DNA of 64,000 nt from Elusimicrobiota bacterium (GCA_016218545.1 JACRDQ010000038.1:1-64000); one strand, 5' to 3'. Shown: positions 1 through 8,589, counted from the first letter of the stretch. Numbers and translations are program-made. The notes: generated by a model from the letters alone, not told the origin.

Positions 1-53
1 ACTGCCACCGTATACCGTTTATGAACGTCCATCCCGATGTATAATCTCTCCAT
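1..53 (-). CDS. IS110-family transposase, 5' end only (runs off the window)
   Basis: Reading the minus strand from the ATG at 53 gives MERLYIGMDVHKRYTVAV before the window ends. The motif Y-I-G-M-D-V-H-K is the first catalytic-Asp segment of the DEDD domain of IS110-type transposases. A strong ribosome binding site (GGGAGGAAGG) lies just upstream at about 62-71. IS110 enzymes are serine/DEDD recombinases guided by a structured RNA made from the element's non-coding end. Only 17 codons are visible, so intactness cannot be judged. The start and family look secure because motif and Shine-Dalgarno agree. Confidence 0.8.
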   Translation of the reverse strand, partial: MERLYIGMDVHKRYTVA

Positions 54-310
54 TGGCGTACCTTCCTCCCTATGTTGAGGCTTGACCTCGCATAGCATAG
101 GTTAGAGGGGGGTGCGCCTTCCCCTTTCATAATCTTCGCTCCCTGCGCGGGCTTGCCCCCCTTGGTTCGTTGTTCTAAAGCAACGGGACAGAGAATAGGC
201 GCCTTTAATTGCGCTGTTCAGCCCGGGTGTTGCATCAAAGCAACAGACCAAGTGAGGGGTGCTAGGGAGGAGGAGGCCAGGGGCCCGGGCCTGCGCTTTG
301 GAAACTGTGC
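54..310. other. Non-coding region upstream of the IS110 transposase (candidate element end / bridge RNA region)
   Basis: No convincing gene is seen: the short frames here have poor codon use and no known motif. The stretch is less GC-rich than its surroundings. It holds two similar small hairpins 60 bp apart (listed separately) and a short stem GAGG-CTTGA-CCTC at about 77-89. In IS110-group elements the non-coding segment upstream of the transposase carries the guide (bridge) RNA. By position this region is the candidate, but the exact element boundary is not visible. Confidence 0.45.
168..245. repeat. Two matching hairpins, 60 bp apart
   Basis: Hairpin 1 is CGTTG-TTCTAAAG-CAACG at 168-185. 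Hairpin 2 is TGTTG-CATCAAAG-CAACA at 228-245. Both have a 5-bp stem, an 8-nt loop and the shared core AAAGCAAC, in the same orientation. Duplicated stem-loops of this kind upstream of an IS110 transposase could be parts of its guide RNA. That role is inference. Confidence 0.45.
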
Positions 311-333
311 TATACTCGGTCAATCAGGAGGAG
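308..333 (+). promoter_or_regulatory. Extended -10 promoter and RBS for the secreted protein gene
   Basis: TGC-TATACT at 308-316 is an extended -10 box. AGGAGGAG at about 326-333 is a strong ribosome binding site just before the ATG at 341. No good -35 box is seen at the right distance, which fits an extended -10 promoter. Confidence 0.6.
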
Positions 334-340
334 TCCTGCC

Positions 341-1276
341 ATGGCCGATGCACGCGGAAGACGGAAGGGCGGTCTGCCTTTGGCGGTCTTGGCCGCAGCA
401 TGCCTGAGCCTGTTCCCTGCCCAGGCGCAACCGGTTCCGAGCAAGGCCCCGGTGGAGGGATGCGCGGACCGCTACCAGGACTCCTATGCAGACTCCTGGC
501 GTCTGACCCGGGAATCCTGGACCGATGCCTGTCGCACCCCACAGAGGCCTGAGGAAATCCTGGCACAGGCCCAGCGGGCGTTCATCGGCGCCTGCCGGGA
601 GCGCTTCAAGCCCTTCGCCGCGGAGAAGCGCGTCGCCGAGGCCACGGTTTCCGGCTATTGCGCGCAGGGCCGGGCCGGCGAGTCCCAGTTGAGCGCGATG
701 TTCGGACTTCCTCCCGAAGCCAAGGTCCCCGAGAGGACGCGGCCCAGCCCCACGGCCTCGGAGGCGGTCTTCCAGATATCGACCAAGCCCTCGCTGAGGT
801 TCTCAAGGGGCCGCGACACTTATGCGCTCGGACAGGATATGGGGAAGTTCCTCTCCTCCTTCGGGCGGGCCGAGGAGACCTCGGAGGAATGGTCAAGCCC
901 GGAGTTCGCCCGAGCCTACCTCGGCTACACCCGGGAATACAAGTATCTCAAGGATGGCTTATCGGTGTCCGCGGACCAGAAGGGCAGGATCAAGTCCCTC
1001 ACGTTCTATGTCGGGGGCGTGGAGAACATGGGGACAGCGACGGTCCGCAAGGGTGCCGTCGAGCTCCGCGGACGCTCTCTAGACGGCATCATCGAGCTCT
1101 ATGGGAAGCCCCTCAAGAGCGTCGTGGACGGCTCCAACGACACGATCATCTACTATAGGTTCGGCGATGAGGTCCTCAGCTTCACCTTCAGGAAGGATGC
1201 GCTCGGCTCCATCGGCATGCACGCCCGCTACCTGACCTATCTGTCGTGCACGCCGGAGACCTGCTCGGGCTATTGA
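341..1276 (+). CDS. Secreted protein of unknown function
   Basis: A 311-residue protein with an N-terminal signal peptide: a basic stretch (RGRRK), a hydrophobic core around residues 11-25, and a likely cleavage after AQA. It would act outside the cytoplasm. The mature part has several cysteines that could pair. The last third (GRSLDGIIELYGKPLK ... YYRFGDEVLSFTF) resembles in pattern the small alpha/beta fold of BamE/SmpA-type lipoproteins, but there is no lipobox and I would not name it on this basis. The ATG at 341 is fixed by the RBS. It is followed after 47 bp by two membrane protein genes. Confidence 0.85.
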   Translation: MADARGRRKGGLPLAVLAAACLSLFPAQAQPVPSKAPVEGCADRYQDSYADSWRLTRESWTDACRTPQRPEEILAQAQRAFIGACRERFKPFAAEKRVAEATVSGYCAQGRAGESQLSAMFGLPPEAKVPERTRPSPTASEAVFQISTKPSLRFSRGRDTYALGQDMGKFLSSFGRAEETSEEWSSPEFARAYLGYTREYKYLKDGLSVSADQKGRIKSLTFYVGGVENMGTATVRKGAVELRGRSLDGIIELYGKPLKSVVDGSNDTIIYYRFGDEVLSFTFRKDALGSIGMHARYLTYLSCTPETCSGY

Positions 1277-1323
1277 GCCGGGTTCCTGGCGCTGAGGTGC
1301 GTCCCGCGGCCAGGACCTCGCCT

Positions 1324-2649
1324 ATGCGGCAGAAACTCGAATCCGGCCTTGTCGACCTGCGATGGCTGCTCGTCCTTGGGGTCATCGCGCTCTTCGCGTT
1401 CCATTGGGCGACGGTCGCGCGGACGGCCGTGGACGTGCCGTATTGGGACGAGTGGGAGGCGCTCAGGCCCGAGGCCCTTCCGAACGGGCTCACGTGGAGC
1501 TGGCTCACGGCCAGGCATACGGACAACCGGATGCTGCTCACCAACCTCCAGATCTGGGTCCTCTACAAGGCCGGAGGCTGGAACGTCGCCCTGCAGCAGG
1601 TCTTGAACTTCGGCCTCTTCGGACTGCTCCTGGCCGGTCTCGGGCTTTGGGCGCGCAGGAACGTGGAGGGTCTCGGCCCGGGGACGATCGCCTTCTTCCT
1701 GGCGTTCACCCTGTCGCCCCTGCTCTACGAGAGCCACTCCATGGGCGGCCAATCCTGCTTTCATCTCAGCCTGCTTTTCTTCATGCTCGCCGTCCTCAGC
1801 CTGCTCCAAGACGACCTCCCGCCCCGGCGTCTGGCCGCGGGCATCGCCTTCGCGTGGCTCTCCATGAACTCCCACGCCAGCGGTTTGAGCTTCTGCGGCG
1901 CGCTGGTCTTGTGCTTTTCGCTCTTCAAACTCTCCCGGCTCCTGGGGACGAACGACCCTTCCCTGCGGCGCATGCACGTCATGCACCTCGCCGCGGCCCT
2001 GGCAGTGGTCGGGCTCGGGGTGTGGCTCTGGAGCCGCGGCTATCAGCGGCATCCCGATTATCCGGATATGGCCTGGCCCTACGGGCTCGCGTTCTGGCGG
2101 TTCTACGCGAACCTGGTCTCCCTGGGTTTCGGGATGGACCAGCTCTCCATGACCTTGGGACTCCTCTGCGTGGCGGCAGCGGCCGCTCCCGTGTCCCTCG
2201 TCTTCGCGCGCAAGGGCCCCGCCGTCGGCGTCCCCTTCTGGAGAGTCTCCACCATGATCGTCGGGATCCTGACGTGCCTCGCCGTGATCGCGGCGGCGCG
2301 CGCCGGGCTCGGACTCGACTGGTCCAAGACGTCGCGCTACTTCGAATTCTCGGTCATGCTCGTGCCCCTTTCCGCCATGGCCTGGAGCATGGCCCTGCGG
2401 GAGGCGCGCTCCAGGCGGCTGGCTCTGGGCCTCCTGGCCGCTTTCTGCCTGCTGGGCTTTGCGAACAACTGGGACTTCTCCGTCTACAGCCTGATCGCCT
2501 CCCACCGGAGGGCGGGCCTGGCCTGTCTGGCGGAGGCCATGCGCGGCGGTCCGGACCTCTGCAAGGAGGTCTACCCCTGGCCGCTCGGAGACAAGCTCGA
2601 GAGAGCCAAGGCGCTCAAGCTCTCGTTCACGCGAGGGCCGCGGCGATGA
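1324..2649 (+). CDS. Polytopic membrane protein, GT-C-like (YWDEW type)
   Basis: A 441-residue protein with about ten hydrophobic segments. The first external loop carries P-Y-W-D-E-W, a motif found in a family of uncharacterised membrane proteins related in layout to GT-C glycosyltransferases, where acidic residues in the first loop bind the lipid-linked sugar donor. The start is the ATG at 1324 (MRQKLESG); the frame is open further upstream, but that part overlaps the previous gene and reads poorly. Its stop overlaps the next start (ATGA), so the two are translationally coupled. Substrate unknown; a role in surface glycan or glycoprotein assembly is inference. Confidence 0.8.
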   Translation: MRQKLESGLVDLRWLLVLGVIALFAFHWATVARTAVDVPYWDEWEALRPEALPNGLTWSWLTARHTDNRMLLTNLQIWVLYKAGGWNVALQQVLNFGLFGLLLAGLGLWARRNVEGLGPGTIAFFLAFTLSPLLYESHSMGGQSCFHLSLLFFMLAVLSLLQDDLPPRRLAAGIAFAWLSMNSHASGLSFCGALVLCFSLFKLSRLLGTNDPSLRRMHVMHLAAALAVVGLGVWLWSRGYQRHPDYPDMAWPYGLAFWRFYANLVSLGFGMDQLSMTLGLLCVAAAAAPVSLVFARKGPAVGVPFWRVSTMIVGILTCLAVIAAARAGLGLDWSKTSRYFEFSVMLVPLSAMAWSMALREARSRRLALGLLAAFCLLGFANNWDFSVYSLIASHRRAGLACLAEAMRGGPDLCKEVYPWPLGDKLERAKALKLSFTRGPRR

Positions 2650-3998
2650 GCGAGCCGGCGCGCCCGGGTATCTGGACCTGGGCCGTGCTGGGAGGGGCGA
2701 GCCTCTGGATCCTGGCCTGCTCTCCGGCCCAATACCTCGGCCGCCAGCACGACGACATCCTCTTCGTGATCGCGGCCCAGGCCCTGTCCTATGGAGACTA
2801 CGCTCTCTTCACCTCCCCGGGCTCTCCGCCCCTGGTGAACGTGCTGCCGGGCCTTCCGCTGCTCCTTCAGCCCGTGGTCTGGCTGGCTGGAGACTGGACC
2901 CCGGCCTACCAGATATTCTCCGCCCTGCTGATGGCCGCCTGCCCGTGGGCGGCTTGGCTGTGGCTGAGGAGGAGGCTCGACCCCGCGGCAGCCCTGTTGG
3001 CCGCGTCAGTCTTCGCCACGAGCCCTTGGGTGCTCTCCCAGGCCGGGACCGTCATGCCCGAGGCGCCCTACACCCTGCTGACGGCGCTGCTGCTGCTCGC
3101 CTTGGAGCGCCCGGGGACGCCCGGAGCCCCGTGGCTGCTGCTCCTCCTCAGCCAGGTCAGGCCGGCGGGGCTATCCCTCCTTCCGGCAGCGGCGGCCCGT
3201 CTCCTGGCCCGGAAGCGCCTGCGCGAGGCGGTCCTGACTCTCGCCCCGGCGCTCGCGGGACTGCTCCTGTGGTCCGCATGGCGCTGGAGGGCCGGCCAAG
3301 GCTATGGGGCCGCCCATCCCTTCCCCGTCGCGCTCGCCGATATCCTCTTCTATCTCTCGGCCTGGGGAGGGTGCTTCCTACCGGAGGCCTGGGCCGGGGG
3401 CAAGCTCGCGCTGCTCCTGGGGCTGGGTCTGGCGGGCCTTGCCGCAGCGGGCCTGGCGCGCGCTTGGCGCAGGAGCCCTTGGGAGCCCGCTGCGGTCATG
3501 CTCGTGTGCGCGGTCCTCATGCACGCGTTGTGGGGGGGGCGGCACGAGCGTCATCTCATCCCCCTGCTTCCCTGGCTCCTTTGGGCCGCGGCGGAGGCCT
3601 CGGGCCGCAGAGCCTCCGTGTGCTTGGCGATCCTGCTCGCCTGCCAGTTGGGCTTCCACGCGACGCGTCGGCTGGGCGGGAGCGCGTGGTCCAAGCCCGA
3701 ATTGGCGGCCACCTACTCATGGCTGCGCTCCAGCCGCGGCCCGGCCGACATCCTCGCCAGCCCCCTCTACGTCAGGGACGGCTTCTACGCCTCTCGTCCG
3801 AGCGTGCCTCTGCCGGACGCCGCGTCCTCCGAGGAACTCGCCCGGCTCCTCTCCGGCCGCAAGGTCAAGCTCGTCCTGTGGCAGGACTCCCTCGACCTGC
3901 CGGGCGCGGCGCGCCTCTCGGACCGCGGTCTGTTCAAGCCGGTGTACGAGAACGAGGCTGAGCAGGCCAGGGTCTACGAGGTCCTGCCGGTCCGGTAG
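2646..3998 (+). CDS. GT-C/ArnT-like membrane glycosyltransferase
   Basis: A 450-residue polytopic protein with the layout of the PMT/ArnT (GT39-like) class. After the first membrane segment comes Q-H-D-D-I-L-F, the double-acid loop motif, followed by a P-P-L-x(4)-P-G-L-P stretch where GT39 enzymes read KPPL. A later TVMPEAPYTLL segment matches the conserved MxEP loop. A soluble C-terminal part begins near residue 350. Such enzymes move a sugar from a polyprenyl phosphate donor to lipid or protein on the outer face of the inner membrane. It overlaps the upstream gene by 4 bp. Acceptor and donor are not visible from sequence. Confidence 0.8.
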   Translation: MSEPARPGIWTWAVLGGASLWILACSPAQYLGRQHDDILFVIAAQALSYGDYALFTSPGSPPLVNVLPGLPLLLQPVVWLAGDWTPAYQIFSALLMAACPWAAWLWLRRRLDPAAALLAASVFATSPWVLSQAGTVMPEAPYTLLTALLLLALERPGTPGAPWLLLLLSQVRPAGLSLLPAAAARLLARKRLREAVLTLAPALAGLLLWSAWRWRAGQGYGAAHPFPVALADILFYLSAWGGCFLPEAWAGGKLALLLGLGLAGLAAAGLARAWRRSPWEPAAVMLVCAVLMHALWGGRHERHLIPLLPWLLWAAAEASGRRASVCLAILLACQLGFHATRRLGGSAWSKPELAATYSWLRSSRGPADILASPLYVRDGFYASRPSVPLPDAASSEELARLLSGRKVKLVLWQDSLDLPGAARLSDRGLFKPVYENEAEQARVYEVLPVR

Positions 3999-4009
3999 CC
4001 CGTTTCTTC

Positions 4010-4038
4010 TTGACGGGGATGTCCGGGGTAGGTATTGT
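4010..4038 (+). promoter_or_regulatory. Sigma70-type promoter of the pilT operon
   Basis: TTGACG (4010-4015), a 17-bp spacer, then TATTGT (4033-4038). Transcription would start near 4045, only about 10 nt before the ATG at 4055. An upstream TTG or ATG start (4010, 4019) would place the start codon inside this promoter, so 4055 is preferred. Confidence 0.75.
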
Positions 4039-4054
4039 ATCCGGACCACAAGGC

Positions 4055-5134
4055 ATGGCCAAGATAGACGCGTTCTTCAAGCTGATGTTCGACCAGGGCG
4101 CTTCGGACCTGCACCTGGCGTCGGGGCAGCCGCCCATCGTGCGGCTCCACGGCGAGCTCGAGAGGATCAAGTACAAGGTCCTCGAGAACGACGAGCTCAA
4201 GATGATGCTCTATGAGATCGCGCCCGAGATCAAGATCAAGCAGTTCGAGGAGACGGGCGACGTGGACTTCGGCTACGAGATCCCGGGCATCGCGCGCTTC
4301 CGCGCCAACTTCTTCAACCAGAAGAACGGGTGCGCCGCGGTCTTCCGCCAGATCCCGAGCAAGGTGCTCACGGCCGAGGAACTGGGCCTGCCGCCCATCC
4401 TGACCCAGGCCGCCATGTTCCGCAAGGGCCTGGTGCTGGTGACCGGGCCGACGGGGTCGGGCAAGTCCACGACCCTGGCCGCCATCATCGACCACGCCAA
4501 CAAGCACCGCCGGGACCACATCATCACGGTGGAGGACCCCATCGAGTTCGTGCACCAGAGCCAGGGCTGCCTGGTCAACCACCGCGAGGTGGGAAGGCAC
4601 ACGCGCTCCTTCGCGGCGGCGCTCCGGGCCGCCCTGCGCGAGGACCCGGACATCATCCTGGTCGGCGAGATGCGCGACCTGGAGACCATCCGCCTGGCGG
4701 TCGAGGCGGCCGCCACGGGCCACCTCGTATTCGGGACGCTCCACACCATCAACGCGGCCAAGACCGTGGACCGCGTCATCGAGGTCTTTCCGCACGAGGA
4801 GCAGGGCCAGATCCGCAACACCCTCTCCACGAGCCTCAAGCTCGTGGTGGCGCAGAACCTCTTCAAGCGCATCGACAAGAAGGGCCGCTGCGCCGCGCTC
4901 GAGGTCATGGTGGGCACCACGGCCATCCAGAATCTCATCCGCGAGAACAAGACCTACCAGATCCCCTCGACCATCGAGGTCGGCAAGAAGCAGGGGATGA
5001 TCACCATCGACAACGCCATCATGGAGAAGCTCGAGAAGAAATGGATCTCCGTCGAGGAGGCGTTCGACAAGTGCGTGGATAAGAACAAGTTCCTGCCGCT
5101 GCTCAAAGAGGTGCCGGCGGACTACTTCGGCTGA
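4055..5134 (+). CDS. pilT: Type IV pilus retraction ATPase PilT
   Basis: A 359-residue hexameric secretion-type ATPase of the PilT class, which powers pilus retraction at the cytoplasmic base. Visible motifs in order: Walker A G-P-T-G-S-G-K-S-T at about 131-139, Asp box VEDPIEF, Walker B LVGEMRDLET, His box HLVFGTLHT, and the PilT-specific AIQNLIRE motif (AIRNLIRE in classical PilT) near residue 290. The length matches the family. It starts a tight operon with a second PilT-type ATPase 25 bp downstream. No pilin or assembly genes lie in this window, so the machine is encoded elsewhere. Confidence 0.95.
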   Translation: MAKIDAFFKLMFDQGASDLHLASGQPPIVRLHGELERIKYKVLENDELKMMLYEIAPEIKIKQFEETGDVDFGYEIPGIARFRANFFNQKNGCAAVFRQIPSKVLTAEELGLPPILTQAAMFRKGLVLVTGPTGSGKSTTLAAIIDHANKHRRDHIITVEDPIEFVHQSQGCLVNHREVGRHTRSFAAALRAALREDPDIILVGEMRDLETIRLAVEAAATGHLVFGTLHTINAAKTVDRVIEVFPHEEQGQIRNTLSTSLKLVVAQNLFKRIDKKGRCAALEVMVGTTAIQNLIRENKTYQIPSTIEVGKKQGMITIDNAIMEKLEKKWISVEEAFDKCVDKNKFLPLLKEVPADYFG

Positions 5135-5159
5135 GCGCCGGCTTGACCCGGAGGGATAC

Positions 5160-6356
5160 ATGAGAAAAGCGGAGATCGACCACATGCTGGAGACCATGCT
5201 CTTCAGCTTCCCGAACGTCTCGGACCTGAACATCTCGGTGGACCGTCCCCTGCAGGTGGAGGCCTCGGGTCAGCTGGCCAAGGTCGCGGTTCAGCCGGAC
5301 ATCGAGAGCCTGACCCCGTTCCAGACCGAGGTCTTCGCCATGAACCTCATCAACAACAACCGCAGGCTGGCCCGCATGCTCCTGGAGCAGGGCTCCTGCG
5401 ACAGTTCCTACCACCTGGAGGGCAAGGCGCGCTTCCGCGTCAACATCTTCTCCCAGCGCGGGAACTACTCCATCGTCCTGCGCAAGCTCGAGACCCAGAT
5501 CCAGAGCATGAAGGACCTCAAGCTCCCCGCGGCCTTCGGCAAGATGACCTCCGAGAAGAACGGGCTCATCCTCGTGACGGGCGGCACCGGGAGCGGCAAG
5601 TCCACCTCCCTGGCCGCGCTCCTGCGCGAGTTCAACGAGACCAAGTCCATCCACGTCGTGACCCTCGAGGACCCGGTCGAGTTCGTGCACCCCAACATCA
5701 AGGCGACGTTCAACCAGCGCGAGCTCGGCAGCGACTTCGACTCCTTCGCGAGCGGCCTGAGGGCCGCCCTGCGCCAAGCGCCCAAGGTCATCCTGGTCGG
5801 CGAGATGCGCGACCGCGAGACCGTGGAGCTGGGCCTCAAGGCCGCCGAGACCGGGCACCTCGTGTTGAGCACGCTCCACACCATCGACGCCGGGCAGACC
5901 ATCAACCGCATCGTGGGCATGTTCGGCCAGGAGGAGGAGAAGCAGCTCCGCCAGCGCCTGGCCGAGACCGTGCGCTGGATCGTGGGACAGCGCCTGGTCC
6001 CCAAGGTCGGGGGAGGCCGCCTGGCCATCCACGACATCCTGGGCAACAACCTCCGCACCAAGGAGTCCATCCTCATGGGCGAGTGCGAGGGCAAGACCTT
6101 CTACGAGATCCAGGAGGCGAGCCAGCCCTTCGGGATGCAGACCTTCGACCAGGGCCTGCTGGAGGCCTTCGAGAAGGGGCTGGTCACGGGCGAGACCGCG
6201 GAGCTCTACGCGACGCGCAAGGCCACGGTCCAGCGGGGCCTGGACAAGGTCCGGCAGGAGCGGGGCGAGGACACGAGCGACATCGAGGGCCTCGCGATCG
6301 ACACGGACTACGACAAGATGGTCGAGGAAGCCGCGCACGCCGGCAAAGAGGAATAA
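5160..6356 (+). CDS. PilT/PilU-type ATPase
   Basis: A 398-residue paralogue of the preceding gene. Walker A G-G-T-G-S-G-K-S-T lies at about 141-149, followed by LEDPVEF, LVGEMRDRETVE and HLVLSTLHT. It lacks a clean AIRNLIRE motif and carries the G-M-Q-T-F-D segment typical of PilU, so it is best read as a PilU-like accessory motor. Partner: the PilT hexamer. RBS GGAGGG precedes the ATG. The C-terminal 50 residues are charged (many E, K, R) and extend beyond the ATPase core. Confidence 0.88.
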   Translation: MRKAEIDHMLETMLFSFPNVSDLNISVDRPLQVEASGQLAKVAVQPDIESLTPFQTEVFAMNLINNNRRLARMLLEQGSCDSSYHLEGKARFRVNIFSQRGNYSIVLRKLETQIQSMKDLKLPAAFGKMTSEKNGLILVTGGTGSGKSTSLAALLREFNETKSIHVVTLEDPVEFVHPNIKATFNQRELGSDFDSFASGLRAALRQAPKVILVGEMRDRETVELGLKAAETGHLVLSTLHTIDAGQTINRIVGMFGQEEEKQLRQRLAETVRWIVGQRLVPKVGGGRLAIHDILGNNLRTKESILMGECEGKTFYEIQEASQPFGMQTFDQGLLEAFEKGLVTGETAELYATRKATVQRGLDKVRQERGEDTSDIEGLAIDTDYDKMVEEAAHAGKEE

Positions 6357-6357
6357 C

Positions 6358-6987
6358 ATGGACATCTCCTGCAACTCCTGCTCCGCCAAGCTCGTCCTGC
6401 CCGACGTCCAGGTGCCCAAGGGCGTGGACTCCTTCAAGGTCAAGTGCCCCAAGTGCCAGGGCGCCATCCAGGTCCAGGTGGGCAAGCCCGCGGAAGGGGC
6501 GCCGGCCCAGTCCGCGCCCAAGTCCTACGTGCCGGCCGGAGACACGGACTTCGTGGAGGGCCGCAAGCTCGCCATGGTCTGCCTGGACGCCGTCGCCTCC
6601 CGCGCCGCGGTCCAGGCCGCGCTCGAGACCATGGGCTGCACCGTCCACGTCCCGGCCAGCGGGGAGGAGGCGGTCCTCAGGCTGCGGCGGAACCGCTACG
6701 AGCTCCTCATCGTGCACGAGGCGTACGGCGGAGCCCCGGACCAGAACCTGGTGCTCAAGACCCTCCAGCCCATGGGCATGGCCCTGCGCCGGCACATCTG
6801 CGTGGGCCTGGTCGGCAAGGAGGTCCTGACCCTGGACCACATGACCGCCTTCGCCAAGAGCGTGAACTTCGTGGTCGCGGAGAAGGACCTCGACAAGGCC
6901 GGGGTGATCATCCGGCAGGCCGCCGCGGACAACGACCAGTTCTACCGCGGCTTCCGCGAGGCGCTCAAGGAAGCGGGCAGGGTCTAG
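6358..6987 (+). CDS. MJ0042-type zinc ribbon joined to a receiver-like domain
   Basis: A 209-residue cytoplasmic protein. Residues 1-45 form a zinc ribbon with two CxxC pairs (CNSC ... CPKC) of the MJ0042 finger type. Residues about 62-200 have the alternating strand/helix pattern of a response-regulator receiver domain (KLAMVCLDAV ... YELLIVHEAY ... HICVGLVG), but the usual acidic pocket and phosphorylated Asp are not clear; the position after the third strand reads V-H-E. It starts 1 bp after the PilU-like stop, so it is cotranscribed and probably tied to motor control. That role is inference. Confidence 0.7.
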   Translation: MDISCNSCSAKLVLPDVQVPKGVDSFKVKCPKCQGAIQVQVGKPAEGAPAQSAPKSYVPAGDTDFVEGRKLAMVCLDAVASRAAVQAALETMGCTVHVPASGEEAVLRLRRNRYELLIVHEAYGGAPDQNLVLKTLQPMGMALRRHICVGLVGKEVLTLDHMTAFAKSVNFVVAEKDLDKAGVIIRQAAADNDQFYRGFREALKEAGRV

Positions 6988-7013
6988 GGCGCAGACGCGC
7001 GGGGGCCAAGCAC

Positions 7014-7853
7014 ATGCTCTACGAAGACAAGATCAAGCTGCTGAGGTCGCTCAACGTCCTCAAGCAGATGCCGGAGCGCCAGCTCGCGGGCCTGGCCGAG
7101 TTCCTTAGGCTCAAGGAAGTGGCCGACGGCGGGGCGGTCTTCGAGGAGGGCTCGACCGGGATGAGCCTCTACTTCGTGGCGAGCGGCCGCATCCGCATCT
7201 CCAAGCGCATCGGCGAGGGGGCGTCCGCGGACCTCGCGGTCCTGGGCCCGGGCGAGTACTTCGGGGAGATGGCCCTCGTCGAGGAGGTGCCGCGCTCGGC
7301 CAGCGCGGTGGCGGTGGGCAAGAGCGTGCTCTTCGAGCTCTTCCGCGGGGACTTGAGCCGCTGGGTCAAGGCCAACGCCCCCCAGGCCGTGCAGTTCTTC
7401 GCGGACCTCCTGCAGGTCCAGTCCCAGCGCCTGAGGAAGGCCTCCAACGAGCTGGCCCTGCGCTCGGAGCTCGAGGACCTCATCCACGGCTCGAAGGAGG
7501 AGCCCGGAGCCACGGCGGGCAAGGCCCTCGACCGGCTCTTGGGCCGCCTGGAGAGCGCCTGGTCCGGCGCGGTCTACCTGGCCAAGGAGCCCGGAGCCGC
7601 GCCCAGCCTCGCGGTGGAGCGGGGGGCGTGGCGCTCGGGCGAGTCCGCGTCCAAGCTCGCGGCCCCGGAGCGGACCGCGGCAGGGTGGCTCGACGACTCC
7701 ACCTTCCACGCCCCGCTCGTGTGGCGGGGGAGCGCGGTCGGCCACTTCCTCCTGCACGCCGACGCCTCGGTCAAGAAGGACGACCGGGAGAAGGCCGCGG
7801 TCGTCATCGCTATGGCGGCGCGGATGGCCGCGGCGGCCCTGGCCGTCAACTGA
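7014..7853 (+). CDS. Cyclic-nucleotide-binding-domain protein
   Basis: A 279-residue protein. Residues about 12-130 form a CAP-like cNMP-binding beta-roll: V-F-E-E-G-S-T-G-x-S-L-Y-F-V-x-S-G, then GPGEYFGEMALVEEVPRSASAVA, which is the phosphate-binding cassette (GEMA ... PRSA). There is no DNA-binding helix-turn-helix. The C-terminal half (about 155-279) resembles a degenerate GAF-like sensor. It is the last gene of the pilT operon, so a second messenger could regulate pilus retraction. The 3' end overlaps the convergent kinase gene by 8 bp. Confidence 0.78.
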   Translation: MLYEDKIKLLRSLNVLKQMPERQLAGLAEFLRLKEVADGGAVFEEGSTGMSLYFVASGRIRISKRIGEGASADLAVLGPGEYFGEMALVEEVPRSASAVAVGKSVLFELFRGDLSRWVKANAPQAVQFFADLLQVQSQRLRKASNELALRSELEDLIHGSKEEPGATAGKALDRLLGRLESAWSGAVYLAKEPGAAPSLAVERGAWRSGESASKLAAPERTAAGWLDDSTFHAPLVWRGSAVGHFLLHADASVKKDDREKAAVVIAMAARMAAAALAVN

Positions 7854-8589
7854 CCGGCTCGGCCTCCTGCTTCGCCAGCCGGTGGTCGTCGGCCAGCTCC
7901 GTGACCATGTCCGCCAGGACGCGGCTGACGCGCTCGAGCGGGACCTTCTCCACGTTCCACACGCAGTCGTAGAGGTGGGGGTCCGCGATGTCGCGCTGGA
8001 AGTAGTCGCGCACGAGCGCGGCCCGGAAGTCCTCCTGCTCCCGCATGATGCGCTCGGCCTCGCGGCGGTCCGCGCGCAGGGACCCCATCATCCTGCGGAC
8101 GCGGTGCTCGCGGCCCGCGATGAGGCGGACGTGGATGCCGTGGGAGAAGCCCCGGGTCGCGCACGCGGCCGCGCGGCCCACGATGACCACCTTGCCGAGC
8201 CACGCCAGGGAGCGCACGGTCTCGAAGACCTTGGCGAGCACCGTGCTCTGGGCGGAGGTCCCGGCCACGGCCTGGCTGATGTAGTCCGCGAGCTCTCCCC
8301 GGTATTCCTCGCGGATGAGGGACTGCATGGAGACCCTGAGCTTGGGGTCCTGGGCCACGGTCTCGCAGAGCTTCTGGTCGAAGACTCCCCAGCCCTGGAG
8401 CTCGTCCGTCTCCGGCCTCCTGCGGAACTCGGCGAGCAGGGCCTCGGCCAGGCTGTGGCCTCCCGCGCCGGGTTCGCGAGAGATGGTGATGAAGGGCCGC
8501 ATGACCTTCCTGTCCTGCGGCGGGGCGTCGTGCGTGAGGTTCTTGCCCATGGTGTCGAGGAATCGGACGACGTTGATCGGGTCTGCCAT
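7846..8589 (-). CDS. Cytidylate-kinase-like family protein (Cytidylate_kin2 type)
   Basis: A 247-residue P-loop protein. ITISREPGAGG near residue 35 is the modified P-loop of the cytidylate-kinase-like family, and VVIVGRAA near 145 is the second conserved strand. The family is related to CMP kinase, but its true substrate is generally unknown. The start is ATG 8589 (MADPINVV), preceded by GAGGAG. The frame continues upstream to 8631, but that part is the 5' leader. It is transcribed against the pilT operon. Confidence 0.78.
   Translation of the reverse strand: MADPINVVRFLDTMGKNLTHDAPPQDRKVMRPFITISREPGAGGHSLAEALLAEFRRRPETDELQGWGVFDQKLCETVAQDPKLRVSMQSLIREEYRGELADYISQAVAGTSAQSTVLAKVFETVRSLAWLGKVVIVGRAAACATRGFSHGIHVRLIAGREHRVRRMMGSLRADRREAERIMREQEDFRAALVRDYFQRDIADPHLYDCVWNVEKVPLERVSRVLADMVTELADDHRLAKQEAEPVS

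Noticed and set aside
102-323. 73-codon minus-strand frame near the IS110 end
   Set aside because: No start signal, mixed codon use and no motif. It crosses both hairpins.
1362-2645. N-terminal extension of the GT-C gene giving an 878-residue protein
   Set aside because: The extension lies in another frame of the preceding membrane protein gene and has shadow composition. Coupling ATG at 2646 is better.
3974-5233. Long antisense frame (419 codons) opposite pilT
   Set aside because: High-GC codon use leaves few stops on the opposite strand. No motif is seen, and pilT is certain.
5103-6521. Long antisense frame opposite the PilU-like gene
   Set aside because: Same composition effect. It has only long runs of hydrophobic or His/Gly/Asp-biased residues and no recognisable fold.
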